From JAGREO01 sp020446285 (GTDB taxonomy: Bacteria; Pseudomonadota; Alphaproteobacteria; Geminicoccales; Geminicoccaceae), in the NCBI GenBank assembly GCA_041398005.1, contig JAWKVP010000009.1:88775-152774 (forward strand): a DNA stretch of 64,000 nucleotides, written 5' to 3'. Position numbers and translations under genes: made by a program. Numbering within the stretch: position 1 is the first letter of the stretch; every line of letters begins with the position of its first letter. The notes beneath the pieces were generated by a model that worked only from the letters and a program-made list of their open reading frames with translations, searched no databases and was not told the DNA's origin. Shown piece by piece: positions 53,944 through 62,752 of the stretch.

Positions 53944-54957
53944 ATGTCGACCTCCAGAAAGCTGTTTTCCGCCTTCGTGGCGACCGCCATGGTCGCGCTT
54001 GGTGCCAGTGCCGCGCAGGCGAGCTGCGAGGATGGCGAGATCCTCATCAAGTTCGCGCATGTCACCAACACCGACAAGCACCCCAAGGGCATCGCCGCCG
54101 CGTTGCTCGAACAACGCGTCAATGACGAGATGAACGGCAAGGCCTGCATGGAGGTCTATCCGAATTCGCAGCTCTACAATGACGACCAGGTCCTCGAGGC
54201 GATGCTTGCGGGCGATGTGCAGTTCGCGGCGCCGTCGCTTTCCAAGTTCGAGACCTTCACCAAGAAGTTCCGTCTGTTCGACCTGCCCTTCGTGTTCGAC
54301 GACATTGATGCCGTCGACCGCTACCAGTTGTCGGAAGACGGTCAGGCGCTGCTCGATTCCATGCAAAGGCGCGGTCTGCAGGGTCTCGGTTACTGGCATA
54401 ACGGCATGAAGCAGCTCTCGGCCAGCAAGCCGCTCCTCACGCCCGAGGATGCCAAGGGCCTCAAGTTCCGCATCCAGCCATCCGACGTGCTTCAGGCGCA
54501 GTTCGAGGCGATCGGCGCCAACCCGCAGAAGATGGCGTTCTCCGAGGTCTACGGTGCCTTGCAGACCGGTGTCGTCGACGGTCAGGAAAATACCTGGTCG
54601 AACATCTACGGCCAGAAGTTCTTCGAGGTGCAGGACGGCATCACCGAGACCAATCACGGCATCATCGACTATCTCGTGGTGACGTCGACCGAGTTCTGGG
54701 AAGGGCTGCCCGAGGATGTCCGCACCCAGCTCAAGACCATCGTCGATGAGGTCACGACCCAGCGCAATGCGGAATCGACTGCGGTCGACCTGCAGAATCG
54801 CCAGTACATTCTCGATACCGGCGCGGTCATCCGCGAGCTTTCCAAGGAGCAGCGCACCGCGTGGGTCGACGCGATGAAGCCCGTGTGGGAGCAGTTCGCG
54901 GGCGACATCGGTCAGGATGTGATCGACACGGCCGTGTCCTACAACGCATCCAACTGA
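53944..54957 (+). CDS. TRAP transporter solute-binding protein (DctP family), system 3
   Basis: Periplasmic receptor of 337 residues with a signal peptide ending about ASAAQAS. It shows the C4-dicarboxylate-type DctP pattern: IKFAHVTNTDKHPKGIAAALLEQRVNDEMNGKACMEVYPNSQLYNDD, FRLFDLPFVFDDIDAVDRY, LKFRIQPSDVLQAQFEAIGANPQKMAFSEVYGALQTGVVDGQENTWSNIYGQKF (Arg about residue 178) and TNHGIIDYLVVTS. Among the three receptors here it is closest to the dicarboxylate (DctP) prototype, so C4-dicarboxylates are a reasonable guess. Confidence 0.93.
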   Translation: MSTSRKLFSAFVATAMVALGASAAQASCEDGEILIKFAHVTNTDKHPKGIAAALLEQRVNDEMNGKACMEVYPNSQLYNDDQVLEAMLAGDVQFAAPSLSKFETFTKKFRLFDLPFVFDDIDAVDRYQLSEDGQALLDSMQRRGLQGLGYWHNGMKQLSASKPLLTPEDAKGLKFRIQPSDVLQAQFEAIGANPQKMAFSEVYGALQTGVVDGQENTWSNIYGQKFFEVQDGITETNHGIIDYLVVTSTEFWEGLPEDVRTQLKTIVDEVTTQRNAESTAVDLQNRQYILDTGAVIRELSKEQRTAWVDAMKPVWEQFAGDIGQDVIDTAVSYNASN

Positions 54958-55054
54958 GGCCTGTCCGCCACAGCCGGGAATCGTCCGGCCGGGGTTCGCC
55001 CCGGCCGGCGCCGGTGCGGTTCGAGTGCACCACCCGCAGGGGGGAAAACCAAGA

Positions 55055-55681
55055 ATGAAGACACAGGCCCAGGGCGGCTTGGCCCGGGCGATCGACGCGA
55101 TTGAAGAATCGTTCATCGCCATCATTCTCGGTCTGATGACCGTCATCACCTTCGCCAACGTTATCGCCCGCTACATTTTCAATTCCAACATCCTCTGGGC
55201 GCTGGAGACCACGGTCTTCCTGTTCGCCTGGCTGGTGTTGATCGGCGCCTCGTACTGCATCAAGGTGAAGGCGCATCTCGGAGTCGATGCCGTCATCAAC
55301 ATGGTATCGGCGCCGGCCCGGCGGGCTCTCGCCATCATTTCCGTGCTCTGCTGCCTCGTCTTCAGCGTGCTTCTCCTGATCGGTGCCTGGGAATACTGGT
55401 GGCCGTTCGCCACGAAGAACGTGTGGTACGAAGTCAACGACATTCCCATGCTCGACTGGCTGCGCTTCATCGAGCCGATGCTCAACGAAAACGAGCCGTA
55501 CGAGAAGCTGCCGCGCTTCATTCCCTATTTCGCGCTGCCGCTCGGTCTCACGCTCATCACGATCCGCTTCATTCAGGCCGCAATCGCCGTCTTTCGCGGC
55601 GAAACGGACCGCATCATCGCCAGCCACGAAGCCGAGGACCTCGTCGAGGAAGCCGCGGCAAAAGCCGGGCGGGAGGACTGA
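55055..55681 (+). CDS. TRAP transporter small permease (DctQ family), system 3
   Basis: Membrane subunit of 208 residues with four hydrophobic segments (about 20-40, 52-72, 92-115, 150-172). A longer loop between helices 3 and 4 (WYEVNDIPMLDWLRFIEPMLNENEPYEKLPRF) is typical of C4-dicarboxylate DctQ proteins. An acidic cytoplasmic tail follows. It starts 97 bases after the receptor gene and ends 3 bases before the large permease. Confidence 0.9.
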   Translation: MKTQAQGGLARAIDAIEESFIAIILGLMTVITFANVIARYIFNSNILWALETTVFLFAWLVLIGASYCIKVKAHLGVDAVINMVSAPARRALAIISVLCCLVFSVLLLIGAWEYWWPFATKNVWYEVNDIPMLDWLRFIEPMLNENEPYEKLPRFIPYFALPLGLTLITIRFIQAAIAVFRGETDRIIASHEAEDLVEEAAAKAGRED

Positions 55682-55684
55682 TCC

Positions 55685-57058
55685 ATGGCTGTCGCCCTTC
55701 TCTTCCTGATGGTTATCGGCTTTCTCCTGATCGGCGTTCCCATCGCCGTTTCACTCGGCCTCTCCTCCATCATCTTCCTTCTGGTCCACAGCGACAGTTC
55801 GCTCGGCTCCATCGCCCAGACGCTGTTCAACGCCTTTGCCGGGCACTACACGCTGCTCGCGATTCCCTTCTTCATCCTCGCCTCGACGTTCATGTCGACC
55901 GGCGGCGTGGCCAAGCGCATCATCCGCTTCGCCATCGCCTGTGTCGGTCATTTCCAGGGCGGCCTCGCGATCGCCGGCGTCTTCGCCTGCATGCTCTTCG
56001 CCGCACTCTCCGGTTCCTCGCCCGCCACCGTGGTCGCCATCGGCACCATCGTCATCGCCGGCATGCGCCAGGTGGGCTACACCAAGGATTTCGCCGCCGG
56101 CGTCATCTGCAATGCCGGTACGCTCGGCATCCTCATCCCGCCCTCCATCGTCATGGTCGTCTACGCCGCGTCGGTCGACGTTTCGGTCGGCCGCATGTTC
56201 CTTGCCGGCGTACTGCCCGGTCTCATCGCCGGCCTGATGCTGATGATCGGCATCTACATCGCGGCGAAGATCAAGGGACTGCCGGCGCAGCCCTGGGCAG
56301 GCTGGGACGAGATCTGGAATTCCGCGCGCGATGCCGGATGGGGACTGTTCCTCATCATCATCATTCTGGGCGGAATCTATGGCGGTATCTTCACACCCAC
56401 CGAAGCCGCCGCGGTCGCTGCCGTCTACGCCTTCATCATTGCCAATTTCGTCTACAAGGACATGGGCCCGCTCAAGGGCGAAGGCGACCATCGCCATTCC
56501 TTTTTCAGCCGGCCGCAGAGCCTCGTGACCGTCCTCTTCCATCCCGACACGAAACAGTCGCTGTTCGATGCGGGCAAGATGACGATCATGTTGCTGTTCA
56601 TCATCGCCAACGCGCTCATCCTCAAGCATGTGCTCACCGACGAGCAGATCCCGCAGGCGATCGCCGGATCGATGCTGGAAGCGGGCTTCGGACCGGTGAT
56701 GTTCCTTGTCATCGTCAATGTGATCCTTCTGATCGGCGGTCAGTTCATGGAGCCCTCGGGCCTGATCGTCATCGTCGCCCCGCTGGTCTTCCCGATCGCC
56801 ATCGAACTCGGCATCGATCCGATCCACCTCGGCATCATCATGGTGGTGAACATGGAAATCGGCATGATCACCCCGCCCGTGGGCCTCAACCTCTTCGTTA
56901 CATCCGGTGTCGCCGGGATGCCGATGATGCAGGTCGTCCGGGCGGCGCTGCCATGGCTCGGCATCCTCTTCATCTTCCTCATCATCGTCACCTATGTACC
57001 GTTCATCTCCACATGGCTGCCGACACTGATGATGGGACCGGAGATCATCACCAAATAG
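55685..57058 (+). CDS. TRAP transporter large permease (DctM family), system 3
   Basis: Large permease of 457 residues, about 12 helices. The motifs are YTLLAIPFFILASTFMSTGG, ALSGSSPATVVAIGTIVIAGM, AGTLGILIPPSIVMVVYAASVDVSVGRMFLAGVLPG, GGIYGGIFTPTEAAAVAAVYAF and GMITPPVGLNLFVTSG. A hydrophilic insertion of about 45 residues (DMGPLKGEGDHRHSFFSRPQ onward, about 258-300) lies between helices, as in some dicarboxylate DctM proteins. It completes system 3. Confidence 0.94.
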   Translation: MAVALLFLMVIGFLLIGVPIAVSLGLSSIIFLLVHSDSSLGSIAQTLFNAFAGHYTLLAIPFFILASTFMSTGGVAKRIIRFAIACVGHFQGGLAIAGVFACMLFAALSGSSPATVVAIGTIVIAGMRQVGYTKDFAAGVICNAGTLGILIPPSIVMVVYAASVDVSVGRMFLAGVLPGLIAGLMLMIGIYIAAKIKGLPAQPWAGWDEIWNSARDAGWGLFLIIIILGGIYGGIFTPTEAAAVAAVYAFIIANFVYKDMGPLKGEGDHRHSFFSRPQSLVTVLFHPDTKQSLFDAGKMTIMLLFIIANALILKHVLTDEQIPQAIAGSMLEAGFGPVMFLVIVNVILLIGGQFMEPSGLIVIVAPLVFPIAIELGIDPIHLGIIMVVNMEIGMITPPVGLNLFVTSGVAGMPMMQVVRAALPWLGILFIFLIIVTYVPFISTWLPTLMMGPEIITK

Positions 57059-57197
57059 GATCATCACTGAAAGAACATGCCGCTCGCCGTCCCGGAACAC
57101 CGGCTGGCGAGCGGCTGCGTCATGCGGGCCTCGCGCAATCTGCAGGGCTCTTCAGGATAGTCCTTGACGCGACCTTCGTGGCGCACATGCTGCATTC

Positions 57198-58847
57198 ATG
57201 GAAGGTTTCCAGCAGCTCGCCGAACTGATGATCGTCCTGGCGGCGGCCGTGTTCTTCGCGGCCGTCGCCATTCGCATGAATCTCGGCCCCATTGTCGGCT
57301 ACCTCTTCGGCGGCGCGGTGATCGGCCCGCCGGTCCTGGGCGTGGCCCAAAGCGCCGAACTCGTCGCCTTTCTGGGCGAGCTCGGGGTCGTCTTCCTGCT
57401 GTTTGCAATCGGTCTCGAACTGCCGGTCCAGCGCATCCGCACGATCGGCGCCCGGACTCTCGTCCTCGGCCTGCTGCAGGTGGTCATCACCACCGTCATC
57501 ATGGCGCTGATCGCCGCGCGCTTCGGCCTGGAACCCGCAGGAGCACTCGCTGTCGGCGCCGGTATCGCCCTGTCATCGACGACCATCGTCCTGCGCCTGC
57601 TCACCGACCGGAGCCAGCTCAACACACGCTCGGGCCGTGCGGTCTTCGCCATCCTGATGATCCAGGATCTCCTCGTCGGGCCCTTGCTGGTCGCCATCCT
57701 GGCACTCGGAGAAGGCGAGGGAAACCTGCCGCTCATCCTCGGCATCGCCTTTGCCAAGGCGGTCCTTGCCGTCGCCCTGATCTTCGCCATCGGCCGGCGA
57801 TTGCTTGCACTGCTCTATCTTCCCATCGCCGCCATCCGTCTGCCGGAGCTGTTTACCGGATTGACGGTGCTCATCGTTCTCGGTGTCGGCTGGCTCACCC
57901 ATGCCGCCGGCCTGTCCCTTGCATTCGGAGGGTTTCTCGCCGGCGTCCTGCTCGCAGACAGCGTCTATCGCCACCAGATCGCCGCCGATATCCGCCCCTT
58001 CCGCGGCCTGCTGCTCGGTCTGTTCTTCGTCAGCGTCGGAATGCAGCTCGATCTCGCGGCACTGCTCGAACAACCGCTCTTCGTCCTCGGGGTCGTTCTC
58101 TCGCTGATCTTCGTCAAGGCAATCGTGATCGCATCACTCGCCCCCTTTTCCGGACTCGACGCACGCACCGCCATTCGCACCGGCGTGATGCTCGCCCAGG
58201 GCGGTGAATTCGCTTTCGTCCTCTGGTCGGCGGCCGGCTCCATCGGCGTTCTCGACAATGATGCCAGCCGCATTCTCATCGTGTCGGTCGCCGTCAGCAT
58301 GGCGCTCACCCCGTTCCTGTTCATGCTGCTCGACCGCTTCCTGCCTGCCACGAGTGCCAGTACGGCACTTTCCATCGTCAACGAACCCGAGAGTATCGAG
58401 GAGATCGAGGATCATGTGGTGGTGATCGGCTGCGGCGTGGTCGGCACCCAGGTACTGTTGCAGCTCAGGGAACGGGGCGTTCCGGTACTCGCGCTCGACC
58501 GCGACGTCGCCAAGGTCAGCCAGCTGCGCCGTCATACCGAACACGCCTTTTTCGGCGACGCCACGCAACCGGACGTACTCGAGATGATCCATATCGAGCG
58601 CGCGAGCGCCGTCGTCATCGCTCTCGACGATCCGAGGCAGGATCTGCTCGTCGTCGGCGTGCTGCACTATCTCTTCCTCGACATGCCGATCCTTGCCCGC
58701 GCACATGACGAGGCGCATGGCGAACTGCTGAAGAAGGCCGGCGCGACCACCGTGATCCCGGAGGTCATCGACACGGGCCGCCACCTCGTCGATGCACTGC
58801 TCCTCGGCGGAAGCGGAAACGAGAAGGTCTTCGAGACCGATGGCTGA
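57198..58847 (+). CDS. CPA2-family monovalent cation:proton antiporter with RCK/TrkA-N domain (KefB/KefC-like)
   Basis: Inner-membrane K+ or Na+/H+ antiporter, 549 residues. About 12-13 helices occupy residues 5-375, with PIVGYLFGGAVIGPPVLG, VVFLLFAIGLELPVQRI, AGIALSSTTIVLRLLTD and the paired-acid core LMIQDLLVGPLLVAIL. The C-terminal regulatory nucleotide domain (about 395-515) reads DHVVVIGCGVVGTQVLLQLRERGVPVLALDRD and HAFFGDATQPDVLEMIHIERASAVVIAL. It lacks a TrkA-C domain. The ATG at 57198 follows a rather poor ribosome-binding site. It stands alone between a TRAP operon and the convergent YggU/YggT pair. Confidence 0.93.
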   Translation: MEGFQQLAELMIVLAAAVFFAAVAIRMNLGPIVGYLFGGAVIGPPVLGVAQSAELVAFLGELGVVFLLFAIGLELPVQRIRTIGARTLVLGLLQVVITTVIMALIAARFGLEPAGALAVGAGIALSSTTIVLRLLTDRSQLNTRSGRAVFAILMIQDLLVGPLLVAILALGEGEGNLPLILGIAFAKAVLAVALIFAIGRRLLALLYLPIAAIRLPELFTGLTVLIVLGVGWLTHAAGLSLAFGGFLAGVLLADSVYRHQIAADIRPFRGLLLGLFFVSVGMQLDLAALLEQPLFVLGVVLSLIFVKAIVIASLAPFSGLDARTAIRTGVMLAQGGEFAFVLWSAAGSIGVLDNDASRILIVSVAVSMALTPFLFMLLDRFLPATSASTALSIVNEPESIEEIEDHVVVIGCGVVGTQVLLQLRERGVPVLALDRDVAKVSQLRRHTEHAFFGDATQPDVLEMIHIERASAVVIALDDPRQDLLVVGVLHYLFLDMPILARAHDEAHGELLKKAGATTVIPEVIDTGRHLVDALLLGGSGNEKVFETDG

Positions 58848-58906
58848 TGTCACCCCACCAGCATGTCCCCGACCGTCCATCCGGTGCGGTCTGTCGGCCC
58901 GTTGGT

Positions 58907-59230
58907 TCAGGTGGCCGCGATCACGCGCTCCAGCGACGCCTCGATCTCCCCGGGATCGCCCTCGATGCGGATCCTCTTCATTCGCGACGTGGTGCCGCGG
59001 GCAATCTCGATCGCACTGCGCGGGCGTTTCAGGCTCTTGGCAAGGAGTTTCGTGAGCGCGTCATTGGCCTTGCCCTTCTCCGGAACCGCTGTCACCGAAA
59101 CCGCAAGCCAGCATACACCGTCATCGAGTGTCACGACCTCGCTGATCCCGGCCCGGCGCGCATTGGGTGTCAGGCGTACACGCAACAACACCCCGCCGTC
59201 CGCCCTGTCCCAGCAGCGGCTCACCGGCAT
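58907..59230 (-). CDS. DUF167 (YggU) family protein
   Basis: Small 107-residue conserved protein of unknown function. The segments LLRVRLTPNARRAGISEVV, WLAVSVTAVPEKGKANDALTKLLAKSLKRPRSAIEIARGTTSRMKRIRIEGD match the family (compare the PxxGKANxA motif). It lies 18 bases downstream of the YggT gene, a pairing widely conserved in bacteria, so they are probably co-transcribed. Confidence 0.93.
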   Translation of the reverse strand: MPVSRCWDRADGGVLLRVRLTPNARRAGISEVVTLDDGVCWLAVSVTAVPEKGKANDALTKLLAKSLKRPRSAIEIARGTTSRMKRIRIEGDPGEIEASLERVIAAT

Positions 59231-59248
59231 CGGCCGCGAGAGCGAGGC

Positions 59249-59536
59249 TCAATAGCAGGCAAAGACATCGCGAACGAGCAATGTCTGCAGGAAGTGCAGA
59301 CCCAGAATGAGCACCACGGGCGATATGTCGAGCCCACCCATCGATGGCAGGAAATTACGGATCGGACGCAAGGCCGGCTCGGTGATCCGGTGCAGGAACT
59401 CGCCGATCTGGTAGACGATCCGGTTGCCCGTATTGACGACATTGAAGGCGACGAGCCATGTCAGCACGACCGACGCGATGAGCAGCCAGATATAGATGCT
59501 GATGACCGTATCGACGAGCTGACAAAGGGCGAGCAT
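59249..59536 (-). CDS. YggT family membrane protein
   Basis: A 95-residue protein with two hydrophobic segments (about residues 8-30 and 70-88). The family motifs are IYIWLLIASVVLTWLVAFNVVN, YQIGEFLHRITEPALRPIRNFLPSMGGLDISPVVLILGLHFLQ. YggT proteins are linked to osmotic shock resistance or envelope and division processes in different bacteria. The start at 59536 (MLALCQL) gives family length; a longer frame of seven codons is less likely. Confidence 0.92.
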   Translation of the reverse strand: MLALCQLVDTVISIYIWLLIASVVLTWLVAFNVVNTGNRIVYQIGEFLHRITEPALRPIRNFLPSMGGLDISPVVLILGLHFLQTLLVRDVFACY

Positions 59537-59688
59537 GTTTCGGCCTCTCCGGTCCATGAGAAAAGACGACCATGCGGCCGCCGACGCAAATCACTACCTA
59601 GGCAGTTATGGATTCGCGACCGATCTTGCAAGTGTCTTGACTTCCCACACGCCACCTCCCATACACCCTTCCCGTGCCAACGGACCGT

Positions 59689-59764
<76 letters not shown>

Positions 59765-59769
59765 TCATC

Positions 59770-60408
59770 GCATTTCCTTCGCGAAAATCCGCTAAAGACT
59801 TGAAAGATAACGTGGTTTCTGGGGTTCTATGTCCGGTTTCGCGGCTGTAGGCGATCCGCTCGGAAAACGCCAGTCTGAGCACTGTCCGCTGGAGGGTGAT
59901 GCGGCCGGATTTTCCGAAATTCCAAAGGTTTGCGAGAAATTTCAGGCTGAGTTCGATAAACTCCTCGAACCTGCCCGGCGGCATGGCGGCGGACTGGCTT
60001 TTTCATCGGCCAAAAGGCGTTCATGTTCCAGCTTTTCGATCCTGGCCTCATAAGCCTTGATGACGGCGGGGTTGCTCGCCTCGACGATGCGTTCCAGAAG
60101 ATCTTCGATCTGGCCTTCGATGACTTTCAGGTCACGTTTGCAGGATAGCAATCGCTCCTGCGCCTTTGCGGCGCGCTTCCGCCATGCATCGCCGAACATG
60201 ATTTTTGCCAGACCGAAGAGTTTGGCCATGGGTTGCAGGCTTTGCACGATCTCCTCGAACGGACCTTCGATCTCGGCGCGCGGGATGGATTTGCGATGGC
60301 TCGGGCAGTCGCGTGTGTCGCAAAGATAGTAAGTACTTTTTTTTTGATTTGCCCTTCGACCAGCAGGAGGTGAAGGGATTGCCGCAATCGCCGATTGACA
60401 TTCCAAAG
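59770..60408 (-). pseudogene. Large serine recombinase, C-terminal remnant with frameshifts
   Basis: Read on the minus strand in three frames, the pieces form a continuous recombinase C-terminus. They are GDCGNPFTSCWSKGKSKKK (about 60400-60340), then YYLCDTRDCPSHRKSIPRAEIEGPFEEIVQSLQPMAKLFGLAKIMFGDAWRKRA with a coiled coil IEGQIEDLLERIVEASNPAVIKAYEARIEKLEHERLLADE (to about 59990), then FEEFIELSLKFLANLWNFGKSGRITLQRTVLRLAFSERIAYSRETGHRTPET (to about 59800). Frames change at the T9 run near 60338 and near 59985. The zinc-ribbon cysteines (C-GNP, SC-W, LC, DC) are recognisable. The resolvase and DNA-binding N-terminus is absent, cut off exactly where CRISPR repeat sequence begins. Confidence 0.8.
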
Positions 60409-61238
60409 GTTTCGATCCTCCCTTCCGCGAGTGGGACGGTGCGGCCCGGTCGGGCTTCATTTCGAGCCGTGCGGGTTTCGATCCACGCCCCCCCCCCCGC
60501 GAAGGGGACGACAAGGATCGGCGAGTTGGGTTTCGCTGCCGTTGTAGTTTCGATCCACGCCCCCGCGAAGGGGACGACTGGAGATCGATCCGCACTTCGC
60601 CGGCGTCGCCATGTTTCGATCCACGCCCCCGCGAGGGGGCGACGTTCGGGAAACCGCGATTTGCGGTCATGTGAGCGGGTTTCGATCCACGCCCCCGCGA
60701 GGGGGGCGACCAGCGACGCCATTCGCAAGTGGGACGATCTGCACAGTTGATCCACGCCCCCGCGCGAGGGGGCGACAAGTGGCCGGAGCCGGCGCATGGC
60801 CGGTTCGGGGTTTCGATCCACGCCCCCGCGAGGGGGGCGACAATGCGCCGCGGCCGCTGTACGGATGGGGCGAGGTTTCGATCCACGCCCCCGCGAGGGG
60901 GGCGACCCTGCGCCGCAAGCAGGCCAGCGCCGACGAGGAGTTTCGATCCACGCCCCCGCGAGGGGGGCGACTCCCGGATGGCCCCGGCGATGGCGTAGCG
61001 TGCCGCGTTTCGATCCACGCCCCCGCGAGGGGGGCGACCTTGATCGACGGGGCTTCAAAGCTGACTGCGCTCTGTTTCGATCCACGCCCCCGCGAGGGGG
61101 GCGACATCACCAAGTGGCGTGACCACATCGGACGGCTGACGTTTCGATCCACGCCCCCGCGAAGGGGGCGACCTTCTCCACGGCAATGCCTACGCGCTCA
61201 TTCAGCGTTTCGATCCACGCCCCCGCGAAGGGGGCGAC
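60409..61238 (-). CRISPR. Type I-C CRISPR array, 13 repeats (terminal ones degenerate)
   Basis: The 32-bp repeat reads GTTTCGATCCACGCC then CCCGCGAGGGGGGCGAC on the plus strand. In crRNA orientation (minus) it ends GTGGATCGAAAC. Repeats start at 60409 (degenerate), 60475, 60547, 60613, 60679, 60746, 60810, 60875, 60940, 61007, 61074, 61141 and 61207. The twelve spacers are 33-36 bases, all different. The repeats nearest the cas genes are exact and the far-left ones are decayed, so the leader is on the right and transcription runs leftwards. Variants are GAAGGGG versus GAGGGGG forms, a copy with an expanded C-run (60475) and one lacking two bases (60746). Confidence 0.97.
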
Positions 61239-61423
61239 GCCGGGAGAAGTAAGCTATTCACTCAGCGAAAGAAACAGGCCTATCTGCGCGAACCTTGCGT
61301 CTCGAGATCAGGAGTCTCTGGAGTCAGCCTGTTTGCAAATGGGTTCATTCACGATTTCAAAGACTTGTCGCGAGCGCGAACCTCCCGTGGTTTCCGGACC
61401 ACCGGAGGTTCGCGCCGACAGCA
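61239..61423 (-). promoter_or_regulatory. CRISPR leader with long hairpin
   Basis: 185 bases between cas2 and the first repeat. It holds a near-perfect 17-bp inverted repeat (GCGCGAACCTCCCGTGG at 61374-61390, CCACCGGAGGTTCGCGC at 61399-61415, one mismatch, 8-base loop) right after the cas2 stop. A third GCGCGAACCT occurs at about 61287. It presumably contains the array promoter and adaptation signals; the hairpin may also terminate cas2 transcription. Confidence 0.7.
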
Positions 61424-61714
61424 TCAGAAGATCAGCGTACCGCCAAGATCAAGGGCTGGCTTGGCGCCCACATGCTCCACGCGGCGATGCCAGTTGGCAC
61501 CGAGATAATAGTAGCGCAAACTGTCATGTGCCGGATCAATGATCGATTCCAGCCGCGCCTTGAGCATCGTCCACTGCGCCGGATCAACCTCGATCTCGAA
61601 CACGGAGAACTGGACGCGCTGGCCGAAGTCGCGGCAGGCCTTGGCGACCTGTCTCAGGCGTTTCGTGCCACCGGCTTCGCTGGTGCTGACATCATAGGTC
61701 ACAAGCATCATCAT
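61424..61714 (-). CDS. cas2: CRISPR-associated endoribonuclease Cas2 (type I-C)
   Basis: Structural partner of Cas1 in spacer integration, 96 residues. It begins MMMLVTYDVSTSEAGGTKRLRQVAKACRDFGQRVQFSVFEIEVDPAQW, with the conserved Asp in YDV and the QxSVFE motif, and ends ALDLGGTLIF. Three consecutive ATGs make the start ambiguous by two codons. It lies 3 bases downstream of cas1 and adjoins the leader, as in I-C loci. Confidence 0.96.
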   Translation of the reverse strand: MMMLVTYDVSTSEAGGTKRLRQVAKACRDFGQRVQFSVFEIEVDPAQWTMLKARLESIIDPAHDSLRYYYLGANWHRRVEHVGAKPALDLGGTLIF

Positions 61715-61717
61715 GGC

Positions 61718-62752
61718 TTATTTCCAGAGCCAGGGTGGATAGGCGTCGAGATCGCCGCGCAGATGACGGGCAAGCAATTGCGCCTGCAGGTAGGGAACGA
61801 GGCCGAGGGGAGCCTTCTCGCCGATGAAGGGATGCTGACGTTCACTTTTCTTGCGCTCCTGCCAGGCGGAGAGCACCGTGTGGCGGGCATCGTCAGTAAG
61901 GAGGACGGCACCGCCATCCCGGATGACGAAATCCCGTGCGCGGAGCTGGCGGCGGTTGACCAGAGAAAGTGCCAGCCGGTCGGCGAGGATCGGCCGGAGT
62001 TCCTCCATCAAGTCCAGAGCGAGGCTTGGTCTGCCGGGACGGTCACGATGGAGGAAGCCCACGGCCGGGTCGAGACCGACGCTCTCGGCGGCGCTGCGGC
62101 AGTCATGGGTCAAAAGGGTATAGAGAAACGAGAGCAGCGCATTGAGCGGGTCGAGCGGCGGGCGGCGCGAGCGCCCGGTCCAGGCAAACTCCGGATCGGG
62201 TGAGCGCACGAGTTCGTTGAAGACGGCGAAATACTGTGCGGCGGCCTCGCCTTCCGAGCCGCGCAAGCTGCTCTCGTCTTTGTCCTTCAACTCGGCGCGG
62301 CGCAAGATGCGAGCGAGCCGCTCGGCGGCGGCCCTGACAGCGGTGACGCCCTCGGCCGACGCCTCTTCGCCGTGGTCGCGCACATGGCGCAGCAGCACAG
62401 CGCGCTGATTGGCGACCTTGCCGACGACCAGCGCGCGGATGATTTCAGTTGGCGTTTCGCTGATGGCGTATTGCGCCCTCCGCAGGAGCACATTGCCCGC
62501 GACCGGCCCCTCGATGCGCGCCTGGAAACGGCCGTTGCGTTCGAGCAGCACGATGGTGATGCCGGCAGTGGCACACGCGCCGATCAGCGCCGGCGAGAGG
62601 TAGACGGGACCGAAGGCAACCACCGAGGCCAGCATGTGGAGCGGCACGCGGCTGCGCTCCGCCCCCTCGATCTCGGCGACCATGTTTTCGCCATCCTTTT
62701 TCAGCGCGCAGCCCTCGGTGGTGACATAGACGGTGTTGAGCAGCTTTTTCAT
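61718..62752 (-). CDS. cas1: CRISPR integrase Cas1 (type I-C)
   Basis: Metal-dependent integrase of new spacers, 344 residues. It has the I-C opening MKKLLNTVYVTTEGCALKKDGENMVAE. Catalytic-region residues are EGEAAAQYFAVFNELV (Glu about residue 167), FLHRDRPGRPSLALDLMEELRP (His about 234 and Asp/Glu about 246-249) and the terminal domain. No frameshift is seen. Its start overlaps the cas4 stop by 4 bp. Confidence 0.97.
   Translation of the reverse strand: MKKLLNTVYVTTEGCALKKDGENMVAEIEGAERSRVPLHMLASVVAFGPVYLSPALIGACATAGITIVLLERNGRFQARIEGPVAGNVLLRRAQYAISETPTEIIRALVVGKVANQRAVLLRHVRDHGEEASAEGVTAVRAAAERLARILRRAELKDKDESSLRGSEGEAAAQYFAVFNELVRSPDPEFAWTGRSRRPPLDPLNALLSFLYTLLTHDCRSAAESVGLDPAVGFLHRDRPGRPSLALDLMEELRPILADRLALSLVNRRQLRARDFVIRDGGAVLLTDDARHTVLSAWQERKKSERQHPFIGEKAPLGLVPYLQAQLLARHLRGDLDAYPPWLWK

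Noticed and set aside
59942..61252. Several open frames running through the CRISPR array with repeated RGRGSK or RPREGGD peptides
   Set aside because: The repeats simply translate in all frames; the peptides are the CRISPR repeat, not protein repeats.
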